Below the pieces are notes generated by a model. The model ran no database searches, was not told the origin of the DNA, and was given only the letters and a program-made list of their open reading frames with translations. Positions 25,490-34,463 of a DNA stretch of 64,000 nucleotides are shown piece after piece; positions within the stretch are counted from its first letter, which is position 1; the number at the start of each line of letters is the position of its first letter. The translations under genes and the position numbers were made by a program. This DNA is from Solitalea agri (GTDB lineage Bacteria > Bacteroidota > Bacteroidia > Sphingobacteriales > Sphingobacteriaceae), in assembly GCF_023914155.1 (NCBI RefSeq), contig NZ_JAMWYS010000053.1:53339-117338 (forward strand). Direction: 5' to 3'.

Positions 25490-26095
25490 TTATCCCAAAT
25501 TCGTCAGCAAATCTTTGATGGCAGGATATGTGTTGCTTTTAACCATGTCGAAATTATCATTGCTAACCCAAACAACCTCCATAATATCCTCTTCTGTTTG
25601 AGGAACAAGTTGCTGATTTCCATCATAGTTCATTGAAAACCAGTATGTTCTTTTTAAAACCACTTCGTCTTTCAACTTATACATATGGTAGGTAGAAGGA
25701 AGTTCCTGGCCAACAGAACTGATCGTAACACCACATTCTTCTTCAACTTCACGAATAGCACACTCAACAATCGATTCATTTTTCTCAAGTTTGCCCTTAG
25801 GTAAATCCCATTTATTTAAACGATAAATGAATAGATATTCATCATTTTTATTTTTAACCAAGCCTCCGGCCGCCTCTATATAGCGGAATTTTCTTGTTAA
25901 ATTTTTCAATGCACGTTCCGGAGATTCAGTTTCTAATACTATTGCTTTTGGTGAATCACCTCGTAAAATTTTTTCTATCTCAAAGGTTATATTATCTTCA
26001 TTTACAGTAAATATTATTGTATCTTTTGGTAAACCATCGGGTTGAATGATAAAAAGGGGTGTGTCCTTAATATAAATTATATACCTTTGCGCCAT
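25490..26095 (-). CDS. NUDIX hydrolase with an N-terminal extension
   Basis: About 201 residues from the ATG at 26095; the longer frame to 26182 would run inside pyrE and is unlikely. The NUDIX box is complete in GKLEKNESIVECAIREVEEE plus CG (GX5EX7REUXEEXGU) at about residues 110-132, so it should hydrolyse a nucleoside diphosphate linked to another group with Mg2+. The first 70 residues are an extra beta-rich region (MAQRYIIYIKDTPLFIIQPD), seen in related Bacteroidota proteins. Its start codon overlaps that of the divergent pyrE. Confidence 0.9.
   Translation of the reverse strand: MAQRYIIYIKDTPLFIIQPDGLPKDTIIFTVNEDNITFEIEKILRGDSPKAIVLETESPERALKNLTRKFRYIEAAGGLVKNKNDEYLFIYRLNKWDLPKGKLEKNESIVECAIREVEEECGVTISSVGQELPSTYHMYKLKDEVVLKRTYWFSMNYDGNQQLVPQTEEDIMEVVWVSNDNFDMVKSNTYPAIKDLLTNLG
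26082..26089 (+). promoter_or_regulatory. -7 promoter box (TACCTTTG) of pyrE
   Basis: TACCTTTG matches TAnnTTTG exactly and ends 4 bases before the pyrE ATG at 26094. Transcription would then begin at or within a few bases of the start codon, giving a leaderless or near-leaderless message. The box lies inside the first codons of the divergent NUDIX gene. Confidence 0.6.
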
Positions 26096-26735
26096 GTCTT
26101 TAAAGAATGAATCCGCTGTAAAGATTGCAGAGTTTCTACTGCAAATTAAAGCAATAAAATTGCAACCCGATAATCCATTCACTTGGACTTCGGGCTGGAA
26201 GTCGCCTATTTACTGTGATAACCGTGTGTCGTTATCGCATCCAAGTGTTCGTACGTACATCCGTCAGCAGCTAACAAGTCTCGTTAATGAAGAATTTGGT
26301 TCTGTTGGTGCCATTGCAGGGGTAGCCACCGCAGGTATTCCTCAAGGAGTTTTAGTAGCGCAAGATTTAGGGTTACCATTTGCGTATGTTCGCTCAGAAG
26401 CTAAAAAGCACGGAATGGGCAATATGATTGAGGGTGAGTTAAAACCTGGAGAACGCGTTGTCGTAGTTGAAGATTTGATTTCAACAGGAAAAAGCTCATT
26501 GGCTGCCGTTGAAGCTTTACGTGCCGCAGGCTGCGATGTTGCTGGTTTGGTATCTATTTTTAATTATGGTTTTGCTCAATCTGAAGAAGCATTTAAAGAA
26601 GCAAAATGTGTTTTTCATAGCTTGAGTAATTACAATGTTTTAATTGAAACCGCTTTGAAAAATGGTTTCATTGCTGAGTCGCAATTAGAAAACCTTAGCC
26701 AGTGGAGAGAAAACCCGTCACAATGGGGGCAATAA
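26094..26735 (+). CDS. pyrE: orotate phosphoribosyltransferase
   Basis: A 213-residue enzyme of pyrimidine synthesis that joins orotate and PRPP to give orotidine 5'-phosphate. The PRPP motif is VVVVEDLISTGKSSLAA (about 122-138), and TWTSGWKSPIYCDNRVSLS and VRSEAKKHGMGN are typical OPRTase loops, the last containing the catalytic lysine/histidine loop. Length is normal and it is cytoplasmic. The ATG shares the palindrome CATG with the divergent NUDIX start. A hairpin terminator follows. Confidence 0.96.
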   Translation: MSLKNESAVKIAEFLLQIKAIKLQPDNPFTWTSGWKSPIYCDNRVSLSHPSVRTYIRQQLTSLVNEEFGSVGAIAGVATAGIPQGVLVAQDLGLPFAYVRSEAKKHGMGNMIEGELKPGERVVVVEDLISTGKSSLAAVEALRAAGCDVAGLVSIFNYGFAQSEEAFKEAKCVFHSLSNYNVLIETALKNGFIAESQLENLSQWRENPSQWGQ

Positions 26736-26758
26736 TCGGTTTTAAATAATTTCAATAT

Positions 26759-26797
26759 AAAACAAGGGCCAAAGTTTAATCTTTGGCCCTTGTTTTT
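26759..26797. terminator. bidirectional terminator between pyrE and the subtilase gene
   Basis: AACAAGGGCCAAAG and CTTTGGCCCTTGTT form a perfect 14-base stem with loop TTTAAT, flanked by A-rich sequence on the left and TTTT on the right. It serves the convergent pyrE and subtilase genes. Confidence 0.88.
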
Positions 26798-26812
26798 AGT
26801 AAATAAACTGTT

Positions 26813-28303
26813 TTATAGGTCGACCGCTTTTCCGGCATTTACCCTTCCACTGCCGAAATAATCATCTTTTCCGGGTTTTCCTTTGTCATCTGCTGATCGT
26901 TTTAAGATTGATTCAACCTGCGCAGGAGAAATGTTGCCATTGTATTTGCCAACAATTAACGCTGCAACTCCTGCGGCGTGTGGCGTAGCCATACTTGTGC
27001 CTCCACTCCAATACCATGAATTGTTGCCTGTGCTAAATACCAAATCGAAGGCATAGCAAGGGGCTCCAATAACCACAGAGCAATTTCCGGTAACAGATGG
27101 ATAAATATCTCCTCCCGGAGCCGCAAGGCTCACCCCCGAAGTACCAAAGTTGGTGTAAGTGGTCGGCACATCTAAATCAGTAGCAAAATTCTTAGCCCAG
27201 CCAATAGGCGATGAAGCGGAAATGCTGATCACATGCGAGCAATTGGATGGGTAATGCTCCAGATCTTTTGAATGATTAAAGTCGATAGCCTCATTTCCTG
27301 CGGCGGCAATTAGGGTTACTCCTTTTTGATAAGCATAAGTGGTTACCCGGTTCATGGCAACTAAAAGTTGTTGAATCTCATTAGTTTCATTTATAACACC
27401 ATCAGCTGTTTTTTCTTGTAAATGATGAGGGATAATTACTCCAAGGCTCATGTTAATAACATTAGCGCCATTATCGGCAGCATAAATTATTCCTTGCATT
27501 AGCCATGAAAAATCACCTGAACCTGAATCTCTTAATACTTTAACAAGCATTAATTTGGCTTCGGGAGCTACTCCAATAACACCAAAAGCATTATCTGCAG
27601 CAGCAATTGTTCCGGCAACATGTGTTCCGTGGCTAAATGGACTGGCTGATGCGAATGCCAATGTTTCTCCCGGAACAAAGTTTTGGCTGATACCAAGATT
27701 GATATTTGGAGCAAGGTCCGGATGATCCAAGTCAAAACCTCCGTCTAATACTGCAACAGTGGCTCCGTTTCCTTTGTATCCTTTCGCCCAGGCTTCTTTA
27801 GCATCAATAGCTAACATTCCCCACTCTAACGGAAAGTAAAAATCATCATCGGGTGAAGGAAAACCTGTATGTGATTCGGAAGAAAGATCTTGAGAAACTA
27901 CATTTTCATTAGGATCAAACCATTGGGCCCTGATATCGTGGATCACAGCCTGTACACCTTTGATCTTCGAGGCCTTGCTAATAAAATCCGAGTCATCAGA
28001 GCTTACAAAGGCAAGCCCGATTTTATTCAGCTTTCCATTAAATTTTCCTCCAGATTTTTGAATTTCACTCTCAATATCAGCGGGTAAGCTATTAGTGCTT
28101 TGCGCAATTACGATGAAATTATTTGTGAATTCATAAGCTTGAGAAGAACTTTTTCCGGCTGATAATGATTGTAGTTGATTGTTTTGCTTGGTGACATTAA
28201 GTGCATTGTTTTTCTGAACTTCATCTTGTTTAGAACATCCAAACAATAAGCTTGCAAGTAACATTCCGCTTAGAATGTGTTGAGAGAGAGCATGAATTTT
28301 CAT
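26813..28303 (-). CDS. subtilisin-like (S8) serine protease lipoprotein
   Basis: A 496-residue protease. The N-terminus ends in a lipobox (LLASLLFGC, Cys23), so it is exported and lipidated. Residues about 57-125 form an inhibitor_I9-like propeptide. The catalytic triad is Asp187 (VAVLDGGFDLDHPDL), His225 (SHGTHVAGTIAA) and Ser437 (GTSMATPHAAGVAAL), with the oxyanion asparagine in IAAAGNEAIDF. It probably degrades external or envelope proteins. Single gene, convergent with pyrE. The 272-base gap to clpB (28304-28575) is AT-rich and carries both promoters, but no clear box was found. Confidence 0.95.
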   Translation of the reverse strand: MKIHALSQHILSGMLLASLLFGCSKQDEVQKNNALNVTKQNNQLQSLSAGKSSSQAYEFTNNFIVIAQSTNSLPADIESEIQKSGGKFNGKLNKIGLAFVSSDDSDFISKASKIKGVQAVIHDIRAQWFDPNENVVSQDLSSESHTGFPSPDDDFYFPLEWGMLAIDAKEAWAKGYKGNGATVAVLDGGFDLDHPDLAPNINLGISQNFVPGETLAFASASPFSHGTHVAGTIAAADNAFGVIGVAPEAKLMLVKVLRDSGSGDFSWLMQGIIYAADNGANVINMSLGVIIPHHLQEKTADGVINETNEIQQLLVAMNRVTTYAYQKGVTLIAAAGNEAIDFNHSKDLEHYPSNCSHVISISASSPIGWAKNFATDLDVPTTYTNFGTSGVSLAAPGGDIYPSVTGNCSVVIGAPCYAFDLVFSTGNNSWYWSGGTSMATPHAAGVAALIVGKYNGNISPAQVESILKRSADDKGKPGKDDYFGSGRVNAGKAVDL

Positions 28304-28575
28304 AAAGAGAGTTTTTAGAGTTTTATAGGTAATATTTAAGGTTTATTAGGTTAATAAATCTACTTAAATACTTTAATAAAATAAACGACAGAATGAATTC
28401 TTTAATAAAAGTATTGATGTTTAGCCTTTATTTATCTGAAAAAAAATCAGGTTTTTTAAAGATTGATGCGACAATTTGTCGTATGTATTTTGTTTTTACT
28501 GAAAGTTTTTCTGATTAACTTTAATTCCCCCATTTGGATAATTCTTTGATGAAGCTTTGTTTGAGGATTTAACTT

Positions 28576-31191
28576 ATGAATTTTAACAACTTCACAATTA
28601 AAGCACAGGAAGCGGTAAATAAAGCTTCCGAGATTGCAATGGGCTTTCAACAGCAATCCATTGAGTCAGCACATTTACTTAAAGGAATTCTTTCGGTGGA
28701 TGAAAACATTGCCACTTATCTTCTTAAAAAATTAAACGTAAATATTCAGCGTCTTGAGACGGGATTGGATGAACAGATACAATCGTTTCCCAAGGTTTCC
28801 GGCAGTGGTCTTTATTTGTCAAACGACGCCACAAAGGCATTGCAAAAGGCAAATGCTTATTTAAAAGAGTTTAACGATGAGTTTGTTTCCATAGAACATA
28901 TTTTGTTGGGAATTTTAAGCGGGAATGATAAAACCGCTGTTCTTTTAAAAGATCTGGGAGTAAATGAGAAGGATCTTAAAAAAGCGATTAACCAGCTTAG
29001 AGGCGGCAGTCGGGTTACTGACCAAAATGCAGAGGCAACATATAATGCGCTAAATAAATATGCCAAAAACCTGAACGAAATGGCCCAACAGGGCAAACTC
29101 GATCCGGTAATTGGTCGAGATGAAGAAATTCGTCGTGTAATACAAATCCTATCCCGCCGAACTAAAAACAATCCAATACTTATCGGGGAGCCTGGTGTGG
29201 GTAAAACCGCCATAGCCGAAGGTATTGCTCATCGGATTGTTAATGGCGATGTTCCTGAAAATCTTAAAACAAAAACGATTTTCTCTTTGGATATGGGAGC
29301 CCTGATTGCAGGTGCCAAATACAAAGGCGAGTTCGAAGAGCGCTTGAAAGCGGTGGTTAAAGAGGTGCAGGGTTCCGATGGTGAGATCATCATGTTTATT
29401 GATGAGATTCACACACTTGTGGGAGCCGGTGCTTCTGAAGGAGCAATGGATGCCGCTAATATTTTAAAACCAGCCTTGGCTCGCGGTGAACTGCGTTCTG
29501 TTGGGGCTACTACACTGAATGAATATCAGAAGTACTTTGAAAAGGATAAAGCCTTGGAACGTCGTTTTCAAAAAGTGATGGTTGAAGAACCAAATAGGGA
29601 AGATGCTATTTCAATTTTGCGTGGTATTAAGGAACGGTATGAGTCGCATCATAAAGTTCGTATCAAAGATGAAGCGATAATTGCTTCAGTTGAACTTTCG
29701 CAACGTTATATTTCTGATCGATTTTTACCTGATAAGGCTATCGACTTAATGGATGAAGCTGCGGCAAAATTAAGGTTGGAAATGGATTCAAAACCCGAAG
29801 CATTGGATGAGTTGGATCGTAAGATTATGCAGCTCGAAATTGAAAGGGAGGCTATTAAACGTGAAAACGATGAGCCTAAACTTGCTCGATTGAATGAAGA
29901 AATAGCAAATTTAAGTGAGCAACGTAATGATTTGAAGGCCAAATGGCAAGGTGAAAAAGATCTGGTAGAGGAAGTTCAAACCAAAAAGAAAGACCTTGAG
30001 AGTTATAAACTGGCGGTAGAGCAAGCCAAACGTAATGGTGATTTTGCCTATGCTTCGGAATTGCAGTATGGAAAATTACCTGAAACCGAAAAACAAATTG
30101 AAGAGCTGAATCAAAAGCTCGATGAAATGCAAAATGGCCAACGAATGCTAAAAGAAGAAGTTAATGCTGATGATATTGCAGGTGTGGTGGCTCGATGGAC
30201 GGGTATTCCGGTTAATAAACTGGTTGAAAGTGAGAAGCAGAAGCTGTTAAATCTTGAAGAAGAGTTGCATAAACGTGTGGCCGGACAAGAAGAAGCAATT
30301 GAGGCAGTAGCAGATGCAATCAGGAGGAGTAGGGCCGGTTTACAGGATCGTAATCGCCCGATCGGTTCATTTATTTTCCTAGGAACCACAGGTGTTGGTA
30401 AAACAGAGTTAGCCAAAGCTTTAGCCGAAATTTTGTTCAATGACGAACATAACATGGTTCGTATAGATATGTCCGAATATCAGGAGCGTCACGCTGTTTC
30501 TCGCTTGATTGGTGCTCCTCCGGGATATGTTGGGTACGATGAAGGTGGGCAATTAACGGAAGCCGTTCGTCGTCGCCCATATTCGGTTATTTTACTTGAT
30601 GAGATCGAAAAAGCTCATCCGGATGTGTTCAATATTCTATTGCAGGTGCTAGATGATGGTCGTTTAACAGACAATAAAGGCCGAGTGGTTGATTTTAAAA
30701 ATGCGCTTATCATCATGACCTCAAATATTGGTTCTCAAATCATTCAGGAAAGTTTCCTGGAAATGGATGAGTTCAATAAGGACGAAATAATAGCCAGAAC
30801 TAAAAATGAGGTTTTCGAACTGATGAAGAAAAGTGTTCGTCCTGAATTTTTAAACCGAATAGATGAAGTGGTGATGTTTACACCATTGGACAGAGATGAA
30901 ATCGGGAAGATCGTTCGTATTCAGTTCGCAAGTGTACAACGTACTTTACGTGAAATTGGAATTGAAATGGAAGCAACAGATGATGCTTTGGATTGGTTGG
31001 CACAATTAGGTTATGATCCACAGTTTGGTGCACGTCCGTTAAAACGGGTAATGCAGAAACGGATTTTGAATGAGCTTTCCAAACAAATTTTGTCGGGAAA
31101 GGTTCAAAAGGAATCAAAAATTAAACTCGATATGTTTGATAATCAGTTTGTTTTTTATAACACCAATGAAAGTGAAACTGCAAAATCATAA
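28576..31191 (+). CDS. clpB: ATP-dependent disaggregase ClpB
   Basis: An 871-residue Hsp100 chaperone that extracts proteins from aggregates with DnaK. Domains: Clp N-domain (1-145, starting [20 protein letters not shown]), first AAA+ with Walker [10 protein letters not shown] and Walker [14 protein letters not shown], the long coiled-coil M-domain (about 405-525) that separates ClpB from ClpA/ClpC, and second AAA+ with GTTGVGKTE and [14 protein letters not shown]. The C-terminal D2-small domain is present. Full length. A strong terminator follows. Confidence 0.97.
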   Translation: MNFNNFTIKAQEAVNKASEIAMGFQQQSIESAHLLKGILSVDENIATYLLKKLNVNIQRLETGLDEQIQSFPKVSGSGLYLSNDATKALQKANAYLKEFNDEFVSIEHILLGILSGNDKTAVLLKDLGVNEKDLKKAINQLRGGSRVTDQNAEATYNALNKYAKNLNEMAQQGKLDPVIGRDEEIRRVIQILSRRTKNNPILIGEPGVGKTAIAEGIAHRIVNGDVPENLKTKTIFSLDMGALIAGAKYKGEFEERLKAVVKEVQGSDGEIIMFIDEIHTLVGAGASEGAMDAANILKPALARGELRSVGATTLNEYQKYFEKDKALERRFQKVMVEEPNREDAISILRGIKERYESHHKVRIKDEAIIASVELSQRYISDRFLPDKAIDLMDEAAAKLRLEMDSKPEALDELDRKIMQLEIEREAIKRENDEPKLARLNEEIANLSEQRNDLKAKWQGEKDLVEEVQTKKKDLESYKLAVEQAKRNGDFAYASELQYGKLPETEKQIEELNQKLDEMQNGQRMLKEEVNADDIAGVVARWTGIPVNKLVESEKQKLLNLEEELHKRVAGQEEAIEAVADAIRRSRAGLQDRNRPIGSFIFLGTTGVGKTELAKALAEILFNDEHNMVRIDMSEYQERHAVSRLIGAPPGYVGYDEGGQLTEAVRRRPYSVILLDEIEKAHPDVFNILLQVLDDGRLTDNKGRVVDFKNALIIMTSNIGSQIIQESFLEMDEFNKDEIIARTKNEVFELMKKSVRPEFLNRIDEVVMFTPLDRDEIGKIVRIQFASVQRTLREIGIEMEATDDALDWLAQLGYDPQFGARPLKRVMQKRILNELSKQILSGKVQKESKIKLDMFDNQFVFYNTNESETAKS

Positions 31192-31198
31192 GAGATTT

Positions 31199-31239
31199 AT
31201 AAACAAAGAAGTCCGGCCATGCCGGACTTCTTTGTTTAT
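31199..31239. terminator. strong bidirectional terminator after clpB
   Basis: AAACAAAGAAGTCCGGC and GCCGGACTTCTTTGTTT form a perfect 17-base stem (19 with the flanking AT pairs) with loop CAT. It separates clpB from the convergent lysine-rich gene. Confidence 0.9.
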
Positions 31240-31265
31240 GTAATGTTTTGTTAATTCTGATCGAT

Positions 31266-32396
31266 TTATTCAAATGAATTCAAACGCTGTGGGGTTTGGA
31301 GCATAATCGATTGGAAACTATCCAGGATCAGTTGCATTTCGTCCTGAACTCGCTTAATGCGCCAAGCCTTAAATTGATCCTTAGTCTGGCGATTCTTTTC
31401 TTTTTCCTCGTCAATATCGGTAATTGTTTCCTCACTAATCACTTTACCGTTTTGGCTTAAGGTCGATTTTATCTTAAAATCATAAAACCGGTATTGATAT
31501 ACTTTACCTTTTACACGAACCTCTGTTTTATAATCCATTTTGATCTTACAGTTCTTGTTTTGCGGTAATTGGTCTTCAAACGCATTAGTACCATGTCCGT
31601 TGAAATATCCTAATGTTTGATTAATGCTATCGGCTACCGATGTTTTAAAAGTAGGATAACGATCATTCAACGGTGCAAACCAAGCCGAAAACCATTCCTC
31701 ACTATTTTTTTTCAGTAATGATTCTTTTAAATCCGTTGAATCGGCACCAGAAATCTCAAACCAACCCTTTATTTCTTGAGGTTTTTCTCCTTTAGCCAAT
31801 GCCTTTTTGGTAGAATCCGTGGCTTTTATATTTTTCTTAGCAGAAGCTTTTTTTAATGAATCCAGTTGCTTAGGCGAAAGCTTAAGCTTACCCTTTTTTG
31901 AAAGAGAGTCAAGAGAACCGGTTTTCTTTAAAGAAGTAGATTTCTTATTAAGAGAGTCTACAGGCTTTTTTAAACCTTTTCCAGCGACTTTCTTAGTCGA
32001 GTCTACACCAATTACTGTTTTCTTTACCGCAGTTTTTTTCGTTGAGTCAATACCTGCGAATGCTTTCTTTACAGCAGCTTTCTTTAACGAATCAGCTGGT
32101 TTGGCTGTTTTTTTTGTTGCAATAGCCTTTTTGCTTAATGAGTCCGTTACCTTTGTTGCTGAGGCCTTAGTCGTTTTTTTTGCCAATGAGTCAACGTGTT
32201 TCGATGCTTTTTGAGCAGAGGTTTTCTTTAACGAATCTTGCGCTGTTGTTTTTTTCGTAGTTTGGTTTTTTGCTGTAGAATCGGTAGTCGTTGTAGTTTT
32301 CTTTACTGTTGATTTTGGGGTTGTTTTAGTTGGTGCTTTTTGAGCCTCAACTACAATCGGTAATAGGAAACAAATAAAGAAGAGCAGTTTTTTCAT
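31266..32396 (-). CDS. secreted protein with lysine-rich DSLKK repeats
   Basis: A 376-residue protein: signal peptide (MKKLLFFICFLLPIVVEAQ), then about 190 residues (20-210) of degenerate repeats built on [V/A]DSxxKKxAxKK, extremely rich in K, T, S and A, then a folded C-terminal domain of about 150 residues (GWFEISGADSTDLKESLL; CKIKMDYKTEVRVKGKVYQY) that resembles the DUF4468-type beta domain. The repeat part looks like histone H1 or a cell-wall/nucleic-acid-binding tail, but it is exported. Function unknown. Internal repeats make copy-number change likely. Convergent with clpB. Confidence 0.78.
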   Translation of the reverse strand: MKKLLFFICFLLPIVVEAQKAPTKTTPKSTVKKTTTTTDSTAKNQTTKKTTAQDSLKKTSAQKASKHVDSLAKKTTKASATKVTDSLSKKAIATKKTAKPADSLKKAAVKKAFAGIDSTKKTAVKKTVIGVDSTKKVAGKGLKKPVDSLNKKSTSLKKTGSLDSLSKKGKLKLSPKQLDSLKKASAKKNIKATDSTKKALAKGEKPQEIKGWFEISGADSTDLKESLLKKNSEEWFSAWFAPLNDRYPTFKTSVADSINQTLGYFNGHGTNAFEDQLPQNKNCKIKMDYKTEVRVKGKVYQYRFYDFKIKSTLSQNGKVISEETITDIDEEKEKNRQTKDQFKAWRIKRVQDEMQLILDSFQSIMLQTPQRLNSFE

Positions 32397-32494
32397 TCTA
32401 AGTATGGTTCAATTTTTTTTCGCAAAATAATATAAATTCTTTGATTACGGGCATTCTCTGACATTCGTCATTTTTCAGATTGACCTTAATTCAA

Positions 32495-32502
32495 TACTTT
32501 TG
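32495..32502 (+). promoter_or_regulatory. -7 promoter box (TACTTTTG) of the ccm cluster
   Basis: TACTTTTG matches TAnnTTTG and lies 19 bases before the ccmB ATG, at the start of the ccmB-ccmC-ccmD run. Confidence 0.6.
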
Positions 32503-32521
32503 AACCGTTTTCATTTATTTA

Positions 32522-33181
32522 ATGACTTTATACTCCCAAGTTCAATCACTTATTAAAAAAGAATTAGTGCTCGAGTGGCGCTCTAAATATGCCATTAACG
32601 GTATTTTGCTGTATATAGCGGCAACGGTCTTTATTTGTTATCAATCCTTTAAAAAGGTAGAGCCTGTAACCTGGAACGCCCTTTTTTGGATCATAATGCT
32701 CTTTGCTGCAATTAATGCCGTGGCTAAAAGCTTTATGAATGAAAGCAAGGGGCGTCAGTTGTACTATTATACTTTGGTTAGTCCGCAGGCCATAATCATA
32801 TCTAAGATCATTTATAACTTTTTGCTGATGATCGTGTTGTCGGTAATTGCATTGTTCTTTTACAATGTTGTTTTTGGCAATTCAATAGGTGATGTTCCAT
32901 TATACCTGGTAAGTGTATTGCTAGGAAGCTTGAGTTTTGCCACTTCATTTACAATGATTTCGGCAATTGCCTCTAAAGCGGGTAACAATGCAACCCTTAT
33001 GGCCGTATTGAGTTTCCCGGTCGTAATTCCTGTTTTAATGGCAATTATCAAACTTTCTAAAAATGCCATGGATGGGCTCGATCGTTCGGTCAGTGTTGAT
33101 GAAATGATGCTTTTGCTGGGTATTAATGTAATTATATCAGCCACATCTTTATTGCTCTTTCCGTATCTTTGGCGCGAATAA
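32522..33181 (+). CDS. ccmB: heme exporter subunit CcmB
   Basis: A 219-residue membrane subunit of the CcmAB ABC transporter, which works in releasing holo-CcmE during cytochrome c maturation. About six helices are visible (YAINGILLYIAATVFICYQS; ALFWIIMLFAAINAVAKSF; IYNFLLMIVLSVIALFFYNV and others). The start SLIKKELVLEWRSKYAING fits CcmB. The ATPase CcmA is not in this window, so it must be encoded elsewhere. ccmC follows 62 bases downstream. Confidence 0.9.
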   Translation: MTLYSQVQSLIKKELVLEWRSKYAINGILLYIAATVFICYQSFKKVEPVTWNALFWIIMLFAAINAVAKSFMNESKGRQLYYYTLVSPQAIIISKIIYNFLLMIVLSVIALFFYNVVFGNSIGDVPLYLVSVLLGSLSFATSFTMISAIASKAGNNATLMAVLSFPVVIPVLMAIIKLSKNAMDGLDRSVSVDEMMLLLGINVIISATSLLLFPYLWRE

Positions 33182-33243
33182 ATTAGTTTAAATTCTACCG
33201 GAAGATGATCAATGGGTCATCTTTCATAATAAAATAATACTAT

Positions 33244-33906
33244 ATGACGAAGAATTGGTGGAAACTACTAGCTGTAGTGTTTATCATTTATACAATTATT
33301 GCAGGTTTACTTTTTAAAGTGCCGCATTTAGCCATTTTACATGAATCTATCCGTAATCTATATTTTCATGTGCCAATGTGGTTTACCATGACTATGTTAT
33401 TCTTGTCCTCTGTTATTTACAGTATTAAGTATTTGAAAAGCGGTAATGAACAGGATGATCTTAGAGCTGTTGAATTTGCAAACGTAGGATTGATATTTGG
33501 GATTTTGGGCTTATTTACGGGGTCATTATGGGCAAAATTTACCTGGGGTACCTGGTGGACCACCGATCCCAAACTAAATTCAGCGTTGATAGCGATCCTT
33601 ATTTATTTAGCTTATTTGGTTTTAAGAGGATCTTTAGATGAAGAACAAAAACGGGCACGGATTGGGGCTGTCTACAATATTTTTGCTTTCCCGGTTATGA
33701 TCGTTCTAGTTTTTGTATTGCCGCGTATGACGGATTCTTTACATCCGGGGAATGGCGGAAACCCAGGTTTTGGTAATTATGATCTTGATTCAAATATGCG
33801 TCTGGTGTTTTATCCGGCTTGCATGGGATGGATTTTACTCGGCTTTTGGATTGCCCAGATTCGTTTCAGAATGCGGAAAATGGAAAACTATTTCCTTTCA
33901 AAATAA
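33244..33906 (+). CDS. ccmC: heme handling protein CcmC (CcsA family)
   Basis: A 220-residue membrane protein with about six helices. The heme-binding WWD segment is LWAKFTWGTWWTTDPKLNSA (about 98-117), with conserved histidines in the flanking loops (FKVPHLAILHESIRNLYFHV and DSLHPGN). CcmC loads heme onto CcmE. Size and layout fit CcmC rather than the longer CcmF. It is followed 41 bases later by a small CcmD-like gene. Confidence 0.92.
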   Translation: MTKNWWKLLAVVFIIYTIIAGLLFKVPHLAILHESIRNLYFHVPMWFTMTMLFLSSVIYSIKYLKSGNEQDDLRAVEFANVGLIFGILGLFTGSLWAKFTWGTWWTTDPKLNSALIAILIYLAYLVLRGSLDEEQKRARIGAVYNIFAFPVMIVLVFVLPRMTDSLHPGNGGNPGFGNYDLDSNMRLVFYPACMGWILLGFWIAQIRFRMRKMENYFLSK

Positions 33907-33947
33907 ATTAAAACGAAGCTCTCTTAAATCTTAAATAATACACGAAA

Positions 33948-34172
33948 ATGAAAAAATACATTTTGAGCCTGGTTTTAATATTAGTTTCTATTGCCTCATT
34001 TGCTCAAAACAATGGTACGGTTGAAATGGCCGATGAAATGCGCGGTTCGGGAAAAATTTATGTGGTTATAGGTGTAATGACTATCATTTTTATAGGCATT
34101 GCCTTTTATCTTTTCTCTATCGACAAAAAACTTACGAAACTCGAAAAAGATCACAATCAGTTAAGTAAATAA
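33948..34172 (+). CDS. ccmD: small CcmD-like protein
   Basis: A 74-residue protein. An N-terminal hydrophobic stretch (YILSLVLILVSIASFAQ) looks like a cleaved signal peptide; a second helix (IYVVIGVMTIIFIGIAFYLF) is the membrane anchor, followed by a charged tail KKLTKLEKDHNQL. Size, single mature helix, charged tail and position directly after ccmC fit the CcmD group of Bacteroidota, which helps release CcmE from CcmC. Identified mainly by position. Confidence 0.78.
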   Translation: MKKYILSLVLILVSIASFAQNNGTVEMADEMRGSGKIYVVIGVMTIIFIGIAFYLFSIDKKLTKLEKDHNQLSK

Positions 34173-34240
34173 AACTGATTGTAATCTTTCGTTTCTATAA
34201 TATCCTGTGCCATTTTTTAGCATCAATACCTCTACCTATT

Positions 34241-34333
34241 ATGCAAGTTTCATATAAGGATATAAAGCGTTATTTGAAGGTCGGTTTTAAGATTGTTGAT
34301 GAGAAAATTGAAAAACAAGCTGTTGTTATTTAA
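34241..34333 (+). CDS. possible 30-residue peptide
   Basis: ATG at 34241 opens a frame of 30 codons to TAA: MQVSYKDIKRYLKVGFKIVD and then EKIEKQAVVI. It is charged and plausibly helical. It sits in the 291-base gap between ccmD and gdh, on the same strand. It could be a small protein, a decayed gene fragment or chance. No family recognised. The rest of the gap shows no strong hairpin. Confidence 0.25.
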   Translation: MQVSYKDIKRYLKVGFKIVDEKIEKQAVVI

Positions 34334-34463
34334 AATAAAGTAGTTTAAATCGCTGATTGATTATCAGGTCGTAATCCTTTGATTATAAATGAGTCAAATG
34401 CTTAAGTATTTATTGCTGAAGTGTTTGGCTTTCTTTATTTTTAATAGACCAATCAATCAGTTT

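Noticed and set aside
31266..32396. Histone H1-like nucleoid protein
   Set aside because: A clear signal peptide and a folded C-terminal domain point to export; only the composition is histone-like.
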